From contig JALDNG010000437.1 in assembly GCA_024349245.1 (NCBI GenBank), positions 213,381 through 277,380 of the forward strand: a DNA stretch of 64,000 bases, in the 5' to 3' direction. The stretch is from Neodontobutis hainanensis. Its lineage: Eukaryota; Chordata; Actinopteri; Gobiiformes; Odontobutidae. Under the pieces are notes generated by a model. The model saw only the letters and a program-made list of their open reading frames with translations, made no database searches and was not told the DNA's origin. Shown one piece after another: positions 22,502 to 36,000 of this stretch (positions within the stretch are counted from its first letter, which is position 1; every line of letters begins with the position of its first letter). The position numbers were made by a program, and so were the translations under genes.

Positions 22502-25500
22502 TTGTTGATTGAAATACGTCTCTCATTTTTAAAATATTTTTTTGAAAGTCATGTATTTTATCAACAAAAAATCAAAAATATAGCAGACACTAGATGACTT
22601 TCTCGTGTCTTTTCCACTATTCCTTCCCTTTCATCATCTAAAGTATGGTTTTTTTATTCTCTAATACGTCGTTGGGTTATACAAGGGACTGGGTTTTTCT
22701 AAATTTCATTTGAAGTAAATTCATTTCTTGTGATTTTATCAATTTTGCCTAACATGGATAACGTGTTGTCTTCAATTTAACTTTGAGATTCTTGCATTAT
22801 AAATAATTTAGAACAAACATTTGTTTAAACACTGTTGATGTTTTATGTTCATGATTGGCTAATCACTTTCGATGTCTGCGACACAGGTGTTTTGATCTTA
22901 CATGACATGAAAAGATAGAAAATTTATACCTTGTTATATATTGAAACGTAGACTGTATAATGAGCTCAATTTGATTAATTACCACTTATAGGTTTATGAA
23001 GTTGATTTACACGATGATGTTATAATTTTAATATTTTAAAATATTTTTCAAAATTTTTAAAGATGATAGATTTAGAAAATTATGAAGTGGATTGCAAAAT
23101 TTATTAAGTTATTCGAAAAACACTTTTCATTTTCTATCCACGGGAGATCTTACAAAAAATACTTTGATAAGTCAACAGAATACTTCAAATAAATAGACTC
23201 TTAAAAAATACTTTAGATGTATTTTATCTCAACCGTTGATAATAATTGTTAAAATATTTAAATCATATATAGATTTTATTATGCATATTATTTTGATGAA
23301 TGTAAGTAGTTTTACCTCAAAAATCTTTCTAAAAAGTTTAATATGTGCCAATTAAGCATTTTTTTGACGATATTTTATGTATAAAACAAATAAAAAGAAG
23401 ACTTATGATTAATCTGATCCACAGTGTCATGACCAGACATTTTCCTTCTGAGCGGTTTCGCGTATTTTATGAATTTATCAGTCTGAGCTTAATTGTTTTC
23501 TGTCAACCAGATAAGACTCAACAACGAAGCCATTTAAGTCTGTATTCTGAATTCAATGAGTTAGAAATAAACTATGTTAAATGTAAAATTAGAAATGTTT
23601 AAATTTTTTGGTTTAAATTGCACTGAAAAATCGGCTTGTCAAAAACATGTCTTAACAACCTTTATAAACTAATAGTATTTTAATTGATGAACTTACGCGA
23701 TTTGTTTAAAATAATGCAGAGGCTTTTTTAGAAGTAAAATAAATAAATATTATGGTCTATGAAATTCGACAAAATTGATATATATCTTGACAGAAGAAAA
23801 GTAGTTTCAATAGAATTAGTTCAAATTAACCCAGAGAATTTGATGATATAACAAAAAGAAATTTTATTAAATTATCTAGGGATGTAACTAAAACAGACTT
23901 CTTTTGTCTATTAGCTAAATATTCGTTTAAAAAAGTATCAAAAGGACAGTAATTGGCACCGCTTTCATTACAAACCATAAAAGAAAATTGAAGCAGATAT
24001 TCTATTTTAAAAGAAGAGTGATTTCGGTTGATGAATGCAGCTAATTTACAAAAATAATGTCATGGATGACAATTATTTTGTCTTAATAAAAGTTGACTTA
24101 TATTATTTGAGAAAAATTAAATGATGGATAAAATACTCCCGTAAATTCATTCCAACTTAGATATCTCGTCCATTTAACCAGATAACTTTACCTTTTGGTT
24201 GAAAATTATTTTTAATAATTTCACATTTTAACATCTACAAGTACCTCGTTATAAATTATTGATAATGATTTCCACAAAATTTCATTTTATGAAGAAGAGA
24301 AAACTAAAACAAGAACCATTTTTAGATATTTGGATAAATTTGACAATGATTTGCAAATATGTGATTTTGAATTGGTAAATACGAGATAACTTGAGAGAAA
24401 TGACGGATCTTTTGAAAAATTGAATTTTAAAAGGATAGTAAAAACCTATCAACCCTCCCGATTTTGATTTTTTTATTATTGTTATCCAAGGATGCTTAAG
24501 AATGTTGCACATATTGAGTTGATTAAAGTGAGACAAAAGGTTCATGCCTAGTTACTTTTGTTAAAATTGATAAGTAGTTGCCATTTTTTATGTTATAAGG
24601 ATTAAAGATTTATATAGGCCAGCACAGGTTGAATAAGTAAGGAAACAAAATATTTTGATTTTTTTACATTGTTTAAAAAACGTTCTTAAAGTAATACGAA
24701 TATCATGCTCTATGATAAAAAAATCGTATATTTTAAGAAACTTTTCAAGATTTTGGAAATATGTATCAAAAATGTGAAGACAATTTATGGAACCAACTAT
24801 GCTTCAAATTTGTTATAACCTCGACAGAAATCGTACATAATATAAAATAAGGAAAAATTCTGTCATACTTAATGACTTGTTAGAAGAAAGATTGAAAACG
24901 AAGATAGTGTATTACTCAGCTTATCAACAAAATTCTATAAAGATAAATAGTTAAACATACAATTAATTATTTTCTCATTTTCAACAATTAAACATAAAAG
25001 TACCAACCCTTCATTTAAAGTCAATAACTTAACTATCATCCACTCCTTATTGATATCAAAATTTTCAAATATTTATATTCATGATATAAAATTGTTTCTA
25101 GAGTTCAAAAATCACAAATATTTTAAAAATAGAAAAGATGCGATGAAAAAACACAAATTTCAAACAAAAATGTAAAAATAAAGATTTTATATATTCTTTC
25201 ACGTGAATCAAATATAAATAAATTAAAATAAAGAGATTTTAATGAGTTAATATTGCATTTGAATACTTTGAAACTCTTAAGCCTCTAAATCAAATATCGT
25301 ACACCTCAGAGGTAAAACTGAATAATATAAGAAATATGTTGGCTACTCAGAGGCGAGGGAAAAGAATTTAAAATTTGCATCGTATCAAGAGGATATTTAT
25401 TATCGGTTGTCAGTTTTCAAATTTTATTTGGAAAAACAGATGCAAAAAACTAGTCTCATATCAATTATGTTCAAAATAGACGAGAAATTAAATTAATTTT

Positions 25501-27525
25501 CTTTTTTTACATTTAAATTATGATCAAAAGTTTATGAGCGAGATAATATTTAACGAATTGTCAAAAAGTAGATTTTATGCATTTTTATTGGTTTATAATC
25601 ATAAATACTTTATTTCCATAAAGTGAAATTTTAAAGCGTGATAATAAAAAGAAATGATAATTCATGATATTCAATATTTGAATGAAAACCTTTAATATTG
25701 AATGCATTACATTATTTTGTTATGTATAAATTAATAATTTTTATAAATAGAAAGCTAAAAATCATCTTAAGAAATATTTTATACATCAAGTTCTGTTTTA
25801 AAGGAAAATTAGAGTTTGATCTTTACAAAATGATATAATTGTGAAATATCAAATTATCTCAGATCGAAAAATTTTCAGTGGATGATAGTCCTTCACAACT
25901 TAACATCAGATAATATAAATATGTCTATTTAAATGGGTGTTGAACGACCTGAATCCTTTTTTAAGTAGAGCCTTACCGGTGAGCGAGAATACATGTAAAC
26001 ACCCTTCTGAAGATGGTTTGATAGGATTGACTCATCCTATTCTTTTTGAAAAAATGACTTTACATTTAAAAATTTTGTTTTTTCTAATATATTGACGACT
26101 GAGTAAAAATTACAAATAATTAGTAGTTTCAGATTTTGGCGAAGAAATAGATTAAAAATGATTTTAGGAAAAAACTAAATTATGAAACTTCTGTATCAGA
26201 GTCTAAAACATAGCTTTGTTGTAATTTTGATCTCCTTGACGTCCATTTAAATATCTTTGGTAGTTTTTATTGATATTTACAACAATTTTGAACATATTTA
26301 GATTTAAATTAACTTGATTAAAATTGTTAGATTTTTTAACGATAAATACGTTTTTGAACAAATTATTTTGACAAAAACTAATTTTTGATTCTTAACGATT
26401 AATATGATTCGAATCTTTTCACTAACTCTGTTAAAATCAAGATAGATATTAAAATCCTAACATATTTCTCAATCAACTTCAGGTAGTTAATATATATGTC
26501 AAAATATAGTAAATCTCATGTTGATAGCTTTTTATTTGACAAAAAAATTTTAAGGTTTGGTTGAAATGTAGTAACCTAAAAAACTAAATACAAATGAATT
26601 CGAAAATTAAAATTTTCAATCATAATATATTAAGATATGAATGGATCTTGTTAACTGTCCAAATTTGTTGAAAAGTATAGTTTTCACGCAATTTTCGACA
26701 ATGGATTTGGGTCATAAAAAATTTAACCGATTATCCAGTTAACTAATACCGTGAAATTTTTAATATTTTTCATATAAAATGAACTGATAACTATGAACGA
26801 TAGTGATACAAAATTGGTAATTTTTCCTTTCTAAAACAATAAAATATTTTTTTGAGAATATTGTAAACATGGAATGTTTTGTTTCCAAAAGTTAAAATAT
26901 TTGATTATTTTATCAACATTTTTTGGCTTAACTATAAAGCTTTTCAGAACTTAAAATATATAACATGATTGAAAACTTTGAAAATGAAATAATTTCGTTT
27001 GAGTTGAATTCAAAAGTACAGCATAAGACATTAATGTGTGGATTTTGAATAATTTTGCTCATTTAGTATTTCCATCTTAATGTAAAAAGCTTTTCGTTAA
27101 ACTATTTTATTTTTCTATCAAGAAAAGTAACTTATCTTAAAGATATCAGAAAATATGAGGCACTGTTTCAATTAGACATATTGATCCAAGAATAATATAA
27201 TTCGCTTAAATTTAATTTTTATCACGATTTTCAGATTTGTGAATTGTTCTTTCTATGAGATCTAAATATATGGTGGTTGCATTTTTGATTATATATTTTG
27301 AATTTATTCAACACATTTTAAAACATAGTTGAATGAAAACGCTTCGCTGAAAATAAACTAGTTTATAAAAAAAGTTGGTTAATGTATAGTGTGGAGAATT
27401 TAGAGTAAATCTTTTTAAAATATCTGATTTATTCATAAAAATCAAAAGATAATTTTTAAGAGCTAGCAGATGCAGAATTAACTATATTTACAAAACATAT
27501 TCTCACTTAATAATTAAAAGGATAT
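22502..27525. other. AT-rich stretch, nothing firmly supported
   Basis: Open frames at 23345-23602 (plus, 85 codons, containing RHFPSERFRVFYEF) and 24282-24545 (minus, 87 codons) occur here, but neither has a family motif, a promoter or a composition clearly different from chance. No repeats or RNA genes were seen. Confidence 0.5.
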
Positions 27526-27527
27526 TA
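27526..27527. other. TA target-site copy, left flank
   Basis: TA immediately precedes the left inverted repeat, as for Tc1/mariner/IS630 insertions, which duplicate TA. The right-hand TA is at 28708-28709. Confidence 0.8.
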
Positions 27528-27553
27528 CAGGGATTTGCATTCATTTTCGTCAA
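27528..27553 (+). repeat. left terminal inverted repeat
   Basis: It begins CAGGGATTTGCATTCATT and continues to TTCGTCAA. It matches the reverse complement of 28682-28707 at 24 of 26 positions; the differences are G/A at position 3 and T/C at position 14. Confidence 0.92.
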
Positions 27554-27587
27554 TTTTTCATTCAATTTCGGCAAATTTTTTTTATTT
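27541..27587 (+). repeat. subterminal tandem direct repeat of the transposon
   Basis: TTCATTTTCGTCAATTTTT-like sequence is followed directly by TTCAATTTCGGCAAATTTTT-like sequence, so the inner part of the left end is imperfectly doubled. Doubled subterminal sites are known in some Tc1-like families, where they bind transposase. The right end does not show an equally clear second copy. Confidence 0.5.
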
Positions 27588-27611
27588 AAAATTTTAATAC
27601 CTTTTTATTTA

Positions 27612-28610
27612 ATGAACAAAAAAAGTTAACAGCAGAAGAACGGAATCAAATAATAGTAAAATACAACGAAGGAAAAACGGCATCTGAGATAGCAGAATGG
27701 TTTAATTTTAAAATAACAACAGTATCAAGTGTAATATCGTTATATTGGAAAACTGGAAGGATATTGGCGAATCCCCGCAGTGGGCCAAGAAACATAAATT
27801 TAAACTATGAGACGTATTTATCAATAAAAAACATGGTTGATGAAAATGCCTATGTTACCTTAAAAGGCATTCAAAACAATCTAGCCACAATTAATATTTC
27901 AGTTTCGAAATCCACAATTTGTCGAACATTAAAAAATTTCCATTATACTCTAAAGCGAACAAGTTTAATACCCGAACGCCGCAATGATGCCAGAACAATT
28001 GAGTCAAGATATGAATATGCTGTGGCTTTTATGAAATTACTCGAAGAAGTAGATGATCGCCTATTATTATTCATTGACGAAGCGGGATTTTGTGCAACAA
28101 TGCGAGCTTGTAGAGGATACTCTAAAAAAGGAGAACCGGTAATTGTCTCCTCGCCTGGATTAAGATCGGTAATGTTTCTCTATGTGCCGCAATTAGCAGG
28201 ATCGGTGTTGAAAAATTTGAAACACTTCTAACTGCGTATAATACATTGTGTTATGACCAATATATGGAGAGATTTATGGTTGAATTGGCAGCAAAAATAT
28301 GAATAGAGTCGTATTGATAATGGACAATGTCCCATTTCATAAGAGTGCCTCTATTCAACAAATAATCGCTTATAATGGACATATTCTTTTGTATCTTCCT
28401 CCTTATTCACCTTTTCTCAACCCAATTGAGAACTGTTTTGCGAAATGGAAGGATTTTGTTAAATATGCAGCACCACAAAATGAACGCGTGTTAATAAATT
28501 TGATAACAGAGTGCGGGAATTCAATATCAGCTGACGATTGTTCAGGATACTGGCGAAACATGATGCGATATATACGAAGATCGTTGAATCTCGAAGTAAT
28601 AAATGATTAA
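27612..28610 (+). pseudogene. Tc1/IS630-type transposase (DD34E), frame-broken
   Basis: It cuts and rejoins the transposon ends at TA. The start is the ATG at 27612. An N-terminal helix-turn-helix covers about 27630-27760 (TASEIAEWFNFKITTVSSVI, then GRILANPRSGPRN). A second DNA-binding region (ISVSKSTICRTLKNFHYTLK) follows. The catalytic residues are all present: D in LLLFIDEAGF (about 28075), D in VVLIMDNVPFHKS (about 28323) and E in YSPFLNPIEN (about 28425), with 34 residues between the last two. Three frame breaks occur: in the A7 run at 27618-27624, near 28170, and in the A5 run near 28294-28298. Each is equivalent to one missing base, and together they restore the starting frame. Length (~330 codons) is normal for the family. 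The stop at 28610 lies about 70 bases inside the right repeat. Confidence 0.93.
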
Positions 28611-28681
28611 TAAAATTGATTTCTATGACTGTATATACAGACTATTTGCGCATAAAACCTTTGTTTTTAATATGAAAAAAT

Positions 28682-28707
28682 TTGACGAAAATGGATGCAA
28701 ATCCTTG
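28682..28707 (-). repeat. right terminal inverted repeat
   Basis: The reverse complement begins CAAGGATTTGCATCCATT and matches the left repeat at 24 of 26 positions. TA follows at 28708-28709. Confidence 0.92.
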
Positions 28708-28709
28708 TA

Positions 28710-29256
28710 AATTCTAGTTTTATAGGTTTTAAAATTAAAGGTTAAATGTTCAAAGTTTCATTGTGTTTCGTGATAAAAGCTCATATAAAATATTTCACAT
28801 CACTTAAATTTATAAAATAGGAAAAATAATCACAAAGTATATCAGATTATTTGGAGTAAGCAATCATACCATTATCGTTTCAAATATTTCAAACTTATAA
28901 TAAATTATAAAACTTTGAAATAATCATTTCAATAATATTACTTTTTTGTGAAGTAGATAAAATATAATTTGAAATTTTCAGAAGAAATTTAATTTATCAT
29001 ATCGAATTTTAAAATAATAAATATTTAGATATAAAAATTAAAGATCCTACGTTATTATTAAAAAACTAAGCTTCGATCAAAAAGAAGAAGGGCTCGTTTC
29101 ACGAAGGCTTAAAATATCCCCTAACGAAAAAATTAGATTTAATCTAAAAAAATTAATGTGATTAAAATTTTAACGCTTTGAAATTTGTCAAATAAAAGGA
29201 AAATGGTTATCAAAAGAGTTATTGTCTTTCATAATGTATCTCTTAACATCAAGTAC
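28710..29256. other. AT-rich stretch, nothing found
   Basis: Separates the transposon from the next coding relic. No features supported. Confidence 0.55.
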
Positions 29257-29900
29257 TTAATATTTTGTTTTATCGCATATTTCACCAATGCTCAGAGTTC
29301 CGATCATCGTTGTAACAGCATCCACAAATTTTTTCGTAACATCGATACACTTAGATTTAGGATTAAATCGAACCTCCAGTATTGATTCAGACGTTCTCTG
29401 GCAAAGCCAAGTAAAATAACTTTTGCTATGAGCTTGATAAACATAGCTCATGATATTTGTTAACATTATTTTCACAATTGACTATGATAGGAAGACTCTA
29501 AAAACATCACACAAGTCATTAGATAGGTGGGCGATAGGAAGTGAAGGTTCATCGTCTTCTAAAAACAGATTTAAATAATTGCAAAAATTATTATATTCTG
29601 AGGTATTGATTCTCTGGATTGTCAATTCAGGAAAAACCTCTAAGATCTGTTCACACTTATTTTTATAAATATTTTGACCTGTTTTTCGAACTCAGGCAAC
29701 GACGAAAATCTAGAATTTGGATGAATGTAAGATTCATATCTCTCAAGAACATTGTTTAAAACGTGGTTCCTGAGTTTATCGAGTAAATCCTAAATTTAGT
29801 AAGTCTAAAAACAGCACATGTCTCACGCTCTACATGTCTTCCGAAAATTGGAACTGTCAATGAAACTTAACATTTAACCGATAAAAGGAGAAATCAAAAT
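29257..29900 (-). pseudogene. unidentified decayed protein-coding locus
   Basis: A series of protein-like open pieces reads along the minus strand: VPIFGRHVERETCAVFRLTK; then DLLDKLRNHVLNNVLERYES and SRFSSLPEFEKQVKIF; then CEQILEVFPELTIQ and DDEPSLPIAHLSNDLCDVFR; then the 73-codon frame 29475-29257 with SYVYQAHSKSYFTWLCQRTS and CIDVTKKFVDAVTTMIGTLS. The pieces adjoin directly, separated by frame changes or a stop, which looks like one protein of 200 or more residues. It is mostly helical in character. An alpha-solenoid transport receptor (karyopherin) crossed my mind, but I cannot support it. Confidence 0.4.
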
Positions 29901-29952
29901 ATTTTAAAAATCAAATTCATAAAATATTATGATTTTTAAAAAACAATATAAT

Positions 29953-30066
29953 TTACTTAATGATGCTGTCAAGAAAATCAACCGAATCATCTCAACGTAT
30001 AAAGAAACAGGTCTGATCTTATGGCAAATAAACCGCCTTAAATGGGGTTTGGTTGAACTCCTTTAA
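29953..30066 (+). pseudogene. possible transposase helix-turn-helix fragment
   Basis: A 37-codon open frame contains NDAVKKINRIISTYKETGLI and INRLKWG. This resembles the recognition helix and turn of Tc1/IS630 transposases ('.V..TVxxIxxxYxETGxI..kxRGG'), including the 'YkeTG' motif. No catalytic domain follows on either side within a kilobase. It is unrelated in detail to the transposase at 27.6 kb, so it would be a second, older family. Confidence 0.3.
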
Positions 30067-33000
30067 TTTTACTAGTGACCAATGAAATTAAATAATATTA
30101 AAAATGATGATAAGATTGTTGTTTTACTCTTTTGAAATTTTTTTTGCATTATGGTTAAATTTTATAACGATAAACGTTCACAGTACAAACTTTGATTAAT
30201 TGAAATTATTCTTCTTCTGAATGGAAAATTACATGTTATGAGGACACGAATCGTATTTACAATATAACCGGCAAAAATTTCTTACGTGTTTGTTACATTA
30301 TGCAAAATGTTGGCTGAAACCAGCATTAACCTTTGAAAGATATTTATCAGTTGTTAAAAATAATATTTTTTCCGTTATTTATAATTAGAAATCATGAAAA
30401 TCTACGATGAAAGCCATGCTGAAAAAACATGTTGATTAATTTTTATGATCGTACGATTCTATGGTCAATATTTATTTTTTTATCGTTAAGTTATTCGTCC
30501 AACATGAGACAGTATGAATTTTGTTGATATACTTTATGACATTTATTGAAAATGAGTAAGTAATGAGAGGTTAGGTACAAATCATAAGACTTAAGCTATC
30601 TGATACGATAATTAACCGTATAAAAATCGATATACAACTTGAAATACTTAGCTAAAATAAAAATTCCTTTTATTTTAACTGAGTTTCTTAACTTTTCATG
30701 AATTTTCGATCGTTTTCAATCATACTGTATGGAAGTTTACATATTTAACCTTAAGGAAAGTGTTGATTTGCTCATTCTACATAATTTATATTTGATTAAG
30801 AGTGTGTCGGCTTTAAGTTTGTTCAAAAAATGAGTTTAGTAGATTTTATTATTTTGAAAAACAAAGGTTTAACGATGCCTAATTCTCTCGATTGACCAAA
30901 GAAGTTTTTTGAAAATTTTTAATTTAACTTGAGCTCAAATAATCAACCACATTATTATTATTCATCGTGGAGTGCTGAAAATATTAAATCGCCATAAATT
31001 TATCCATCAATGTTTGTGATTTATTTGAGTTAGAAATGCATTTCTTACTTTGTAAGTTCATAATAAATTTAATCCTGATTTATATTTACTTTAAAGCCAT
31101 ATTTTGACAGAAAAAATTTTCATATTTTGTTTTGTATATAAATATTTTAAATATTTCTTTTGAATAAAAATAATATGTCAAATATAATTTTGAGCGTTTT
31201 TATTCCAAAAAAACATGTTTTCATCTTAAATATTTTTTGTAACATGCGTTTTGTGGATATTTTTGAGATATTTTGATTTAAATTTTATTTACTCAATCTA
31301 AAAAGTTAATTTTGTGCATACTCTAAAATCATATATATTTATAACAACTATGATCATAAGATAATTTCACGATTTATATCATTTTTTAAGATTCATGAGA
31401 AATTATTTATCAAAAGAATATTTCGTCCTTAGGATATAAGTTTATTTTTATGAGTATCTTCCTCGATAGCCTCGGTTATTGTATCAACTGTTTATGATTG
31501 TATTTTTACAAAAGTTTTTAACGAAGAATTCTAAAAATTAATCCGTTAATTTCATCGCCTTTAATAGCATTGATATGCATCACAAAAATCCATATAACAT
31601 AAAAATTTTCAGAAACGTTATTCTTGGTTATTTTACATTTTTGAGAATTTTAAAAAATATTTCTTTTAAATTCAGAACTTTTAAAATTTTCGAAATTTTC
31701 ATTTTATTATCCGGTTTTAATGGAAAAAACTAAATTAAAATTGTTTTTTACATTTTGGGACGAAATTAACATATCTGGTATAAAAATAATTTGAGATTTC
31801 TTATCCTCTTAATATCATTGAAGTTAATAAATGGGTTTCAAAAAATGTTTTTTTCATGAAGAAGTTGATACTTTTGACAACCTATGGAGTACACTTTTTT
31901 CACTTCGAATGGAGAACTTATCACAGCAATCTTAAATGATAAGTAAAATGAAGTAAATATGTTTGAATTTAATCTCCCTAAACGATAGGGTAAAAGCTTA
32001 AATGCTACTTTCTTTCTCGATATTCATTGAAAAAGCATGTAATTTAAGTCATAAAATCTTTTAGATTTTTCTTTCATAAAATGAAAAAAGTATTTATGTT
32101 AACTCTCCAAACTCAATTTCTTCAAATTGACACATACGTGGATGCTTCATCCTTTACTGATTTATCAAATACTTCAATATCTGATCAAAATAAATGAAAG
32201 TTGTAATATCTTGGGTTAATAAACTGTTTAATGATGTTTTGTTGGTAAATATCCTTAAATTATTCTAAGAATATACTCTACATTTAATTTGATATATTTA
32301 TATCATCGCAGTTTATAGCTTTGAATGACTAACATCTCCCTTGTTAACTTTGATCTCAACGCCTTAAAATCAAACATCAATGATATCTGAATCAGGTTGA
32401 GTGAAAAAAGTGAATAAATGTGAATTTTTATGTGTCAGAGAATCATTATTTTTTTCCAAAAATCTATAATGTTGGTATTTGTGATTATGTGAAGTAAAAT
32501 ATGAACAAATTCAGAATCGAAAAATTTCAGAAATTCTCCCGTCTTCTGAATAAATAGTCATACCTACCTTTTCCTCTTACATTAGCTGAAAAATAATCTC
32601 TTTCCGATTTTTTGTAAATGAACGACGTTACTTTATTCACGAGTATAAATAAAATTAGCATGATCGATCGTTCTTCATAGTATGATACTAAAAATGTATT
32701 TCTCCCAGAGTTAAGAAACAATAAATTCTTTCAAAATTTTGGCTAAATTCGAATTTTATTATTTTGTTCTAAAATTAAACAGAAGGCTGAAATAACTAAA
32801 TTGTGATAAACGTGAATACTACTTTAAAAGCTAAGTAAATGACCTTTAAATATTAATATTTGTGAAAATTATATTTGTTGAATTTAAAAGTTAATAGATA
32901 TTAAATAACGTATTTTTGAAATTTGAAAAACGCATAAATCTTGTATTTATTAAATTTTAATCATATAACTACCCTTCCCTTTTACTCTGCAGCATTAAAA

Positions 33001-36000
33001 TGGCAGATGATCATCAATTTATTTTTACTTTTTAAAAAACAATTCCCATACATCTGTTATTTTTTATTCATGAATTTAACATAGCTACACAAACATATAA
33101 TTCTTACTCTTTTAAAGATTGATATCTCCGATATTTAGTTCAAACTTTTCGAATTCTGTATTTTTCAAAAAAATTTTATTTTTGATGAAAATATTGCAGA
33201 AAAAATAATATTCTCATGAGAAATATATATGAAACTTCACCCCAAGAAAGAACAAAACTGGTTTAGTTTTTACTTATTGCCAACCATCATGGTGATTCAA
33301 AATAATTACACTTAGTAAAGTTCATATGTGTGTTAAAAGTTCAAAAATTTTGTATTCACAACTCTGGATGGCATGGCAATAGTTAACGAGAGACTTTCTG
33401 CATTATGTCCTTTCATGGTGCAAAAATCTGTTGAAAATCCTCTCATAGTGTTAAAAGATATGACTGAATAACAAAGTATGTATCTTCAAAAAATGAAAAA
33501 ATTGTAAGAAATCAAGAATCAAAAAAATACACCAAATTGAATGTTTAATTAGATAAAATAGTTGATTGATAATATTCAACATTAGAATGTAAAAAATATC
33601 TTTTTGAATTAATTATATCAAACTATAATTTCTGAAAATAATATTCTCGACAAAGTTCATTTTATTAAATTTTCTTCATAATCTTAAAAATGCTCAAAAG
33701 ATTAAAGACCAAGAGAACTCAAATCATTTAATGTATTGAGCTTCAACGACATAAAAAATATCATTCTTGAATTTGATGAATAAAATATAGTTTATTTAGA
33801 ATTTAAAAATTAAAATATTCGATGAAAAAGTTTCCTTGCAAAAAAAACAAATCAATATTTTCTCAGTTAACCATTTTAACGCTCGAGAAATAATACAAAA
33901 TAAAATTTTAACTATTTTACTGGTTGAGTTCACTTGATGTTTCAAAAACGTTTAAATGTAAAATTAATAAAGGGATAAGAATAAACATCAACTATATAAC
34001 TCAATGACATGATGATTTTGGAATTTTTCAAAGTAATATTGAGCGTTAAAAAATATTTTTTGTAATTTTTGATACCTTTTGTGGAAAAATATTTTAAAAT
34101 TTAAAAACATAAATTATGTTATTTCCCATGAAAACTTTGTTTAAAATTTAACATTAAAAATAATTTTCACCGTATTTATGTAAAAAAATGTTTTTTATTT
34201 GAATTATTTTTTATTAGATGTTTAAAAACTTAATTTTGCATGAATGTATCAAAAGATCCGTTTCGAACTTATATAAACAGATTTAGTTGTATATTTATTC
34301 AAGAGATTACCTTTGAATTAAAAAAACTGATAAATATTTTCACTGTTTAAACCATATTTTATTTCACTGAGCCTAATTTAAATAAGCTAACTACAAATTC
34401 AAAACCTTTGGAATTTATTAGATAAACTTTTGTATGTGAGAATTATGTGATGATTTCCCATAAAAAATACCCAACCGGTTAGTTCAAGATAAAGAATTGA
34501 TCACGACGTGACCATAAGAAAATATACACTATATTTCATCAATTTTCTTATTTACCTGAGAAGAAGTTTAAATTTCTTCAATTTGTATCAAAAATCTTAA
34601 TATTAAAATATTGATTGAATGAACCCTTATTTCTTCAATTTTATCCTCAGTACTGGTATTTATATAAAAACATCAGCCATCTTTCTAAAAATTTTCAAAA
34701 AAATAGAAGTTCTTTTTCACTCTGAAAGGCATTATTAGAGAAAAGACGAATGTTATAATCATACACTTTTTAGAGTTTTGGAGTGTATATATTACAAATA
34801 TAGGAGCTTAATGGTCCAGTTTGAGTAAGTGGAGTTTTGATTCGACACTGGAAGTGCTTATATTTGTTAAACATGTTAAAAAAGTTAAAGTGATTGATTC
34901 CGTTTATCCACACTCGTGTTAGTATTTGAGGTATGATCCTCCTTGAAGTGGTTAATATTTCCTTTCTTACAAAACTTTAAAAATTTCAGAAATAAATTAG
35001 ATATGTCTCAAAAAATTTCCAAACTTTAAAAACAGTTTATTTTCATTTTAATGTGATTTTCTTGAAAAGAAATGAAAAAGTGTATTTTAAGTCATAAAAT
35101 ATCTGATGATAATTAGTTTCGTCCTATAAAGAATTATATCAATTTTATGAGAAGTTTAAATTTTTATATTTTTAAAAGTTTACAAGAGACAAACAAATCT
35201 TGAGTGAACAGAAACATAGATTTGAAAAATATTTAAATTTCGTTTATATTATAAATTAAATTTAAAAATGCATAAAATCGCTATCTTTGAAAGTCTAAAT
35301 ACGTTTACGAGTTTCCATTCATTTCTACATCAAATAAATATTACCAGTATATTTCAAATTTATTTTAAAACTCTAATAAGTGAAGAACTTCTGAATGAAA
35401 GCAAAATCACTCAAGGTTTATGAATCTCCAACTATTTTGAAATTAAACTAGGAATGACATACGGAGTATTTTTTGAGCATTCTCAAGCGTTCTAAAAAAC
35501 ATATAGCGTGACTAAATCTGAAATTTTGATAATAATTTAAATTAATAATATTCAATGAAAAAAATGTTTCAATGGAGAAATAAGTCATGATTATGGTTGA
35601 ACATTCAAATTACTCAAACATAGATAAAATATAGAAATGTACGTAACGATACATCTCAGGAAAATTAAAATTTTGTTTTTTTAATTCTTAAAAGTCAAGT
35701 TGAAAAGATGAGAAATTTAAATTTTTTAATATTTTAATGATATTTTTGACGTTTATATCTAAGTCAGCTATGAAATTTATACGCGTTAATTTACGATATT
35801 GAAAAATTCAGTATCAAGATTGTAACCGAAAGGACAAAATATTAAAACGATGTTGGTAATTAGACCCAGTTAATCTTTAGTCAAATACCTTCTTTTCGAG
35901 GTTTTGACAGTGTTAATAATCTATAGATACGATTAAATATTTTTATAATTACACACAAAATCTGTGATCAAGATGAAGTATATTTTTAACTAACTGCTAA

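Larger units (their letters stand above)
27528..28707 (+). mobile_element. complete Tc1/IS630-type DNA transposon, 1,180 bp
   Basis: Both terminal inverted repeats are present (26 bases, 2 mismatches), flanked on each side by TA. Between them lies a single transposase gene of the DD34E class, disrupted by frame breaks. The arrangement, size and target site fit the Tc1/mariner/IS630 superfamily, which moves by cut-and-paste into TA. It is the best preserved element in the window, so it inserted more recently than the Ty3, Merlin and MULE relics. It is non-autonomous as sequenced unless the frame breaks are sequence errors. Confidence 0.93.

Noticed and set aside
29355..29385. tRNA-like B-box (GGTTCGATTTAATCC on the minus strand)
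   Set aside because: It has no A-box or cloverleaf and lies inside an open protein-like frame.
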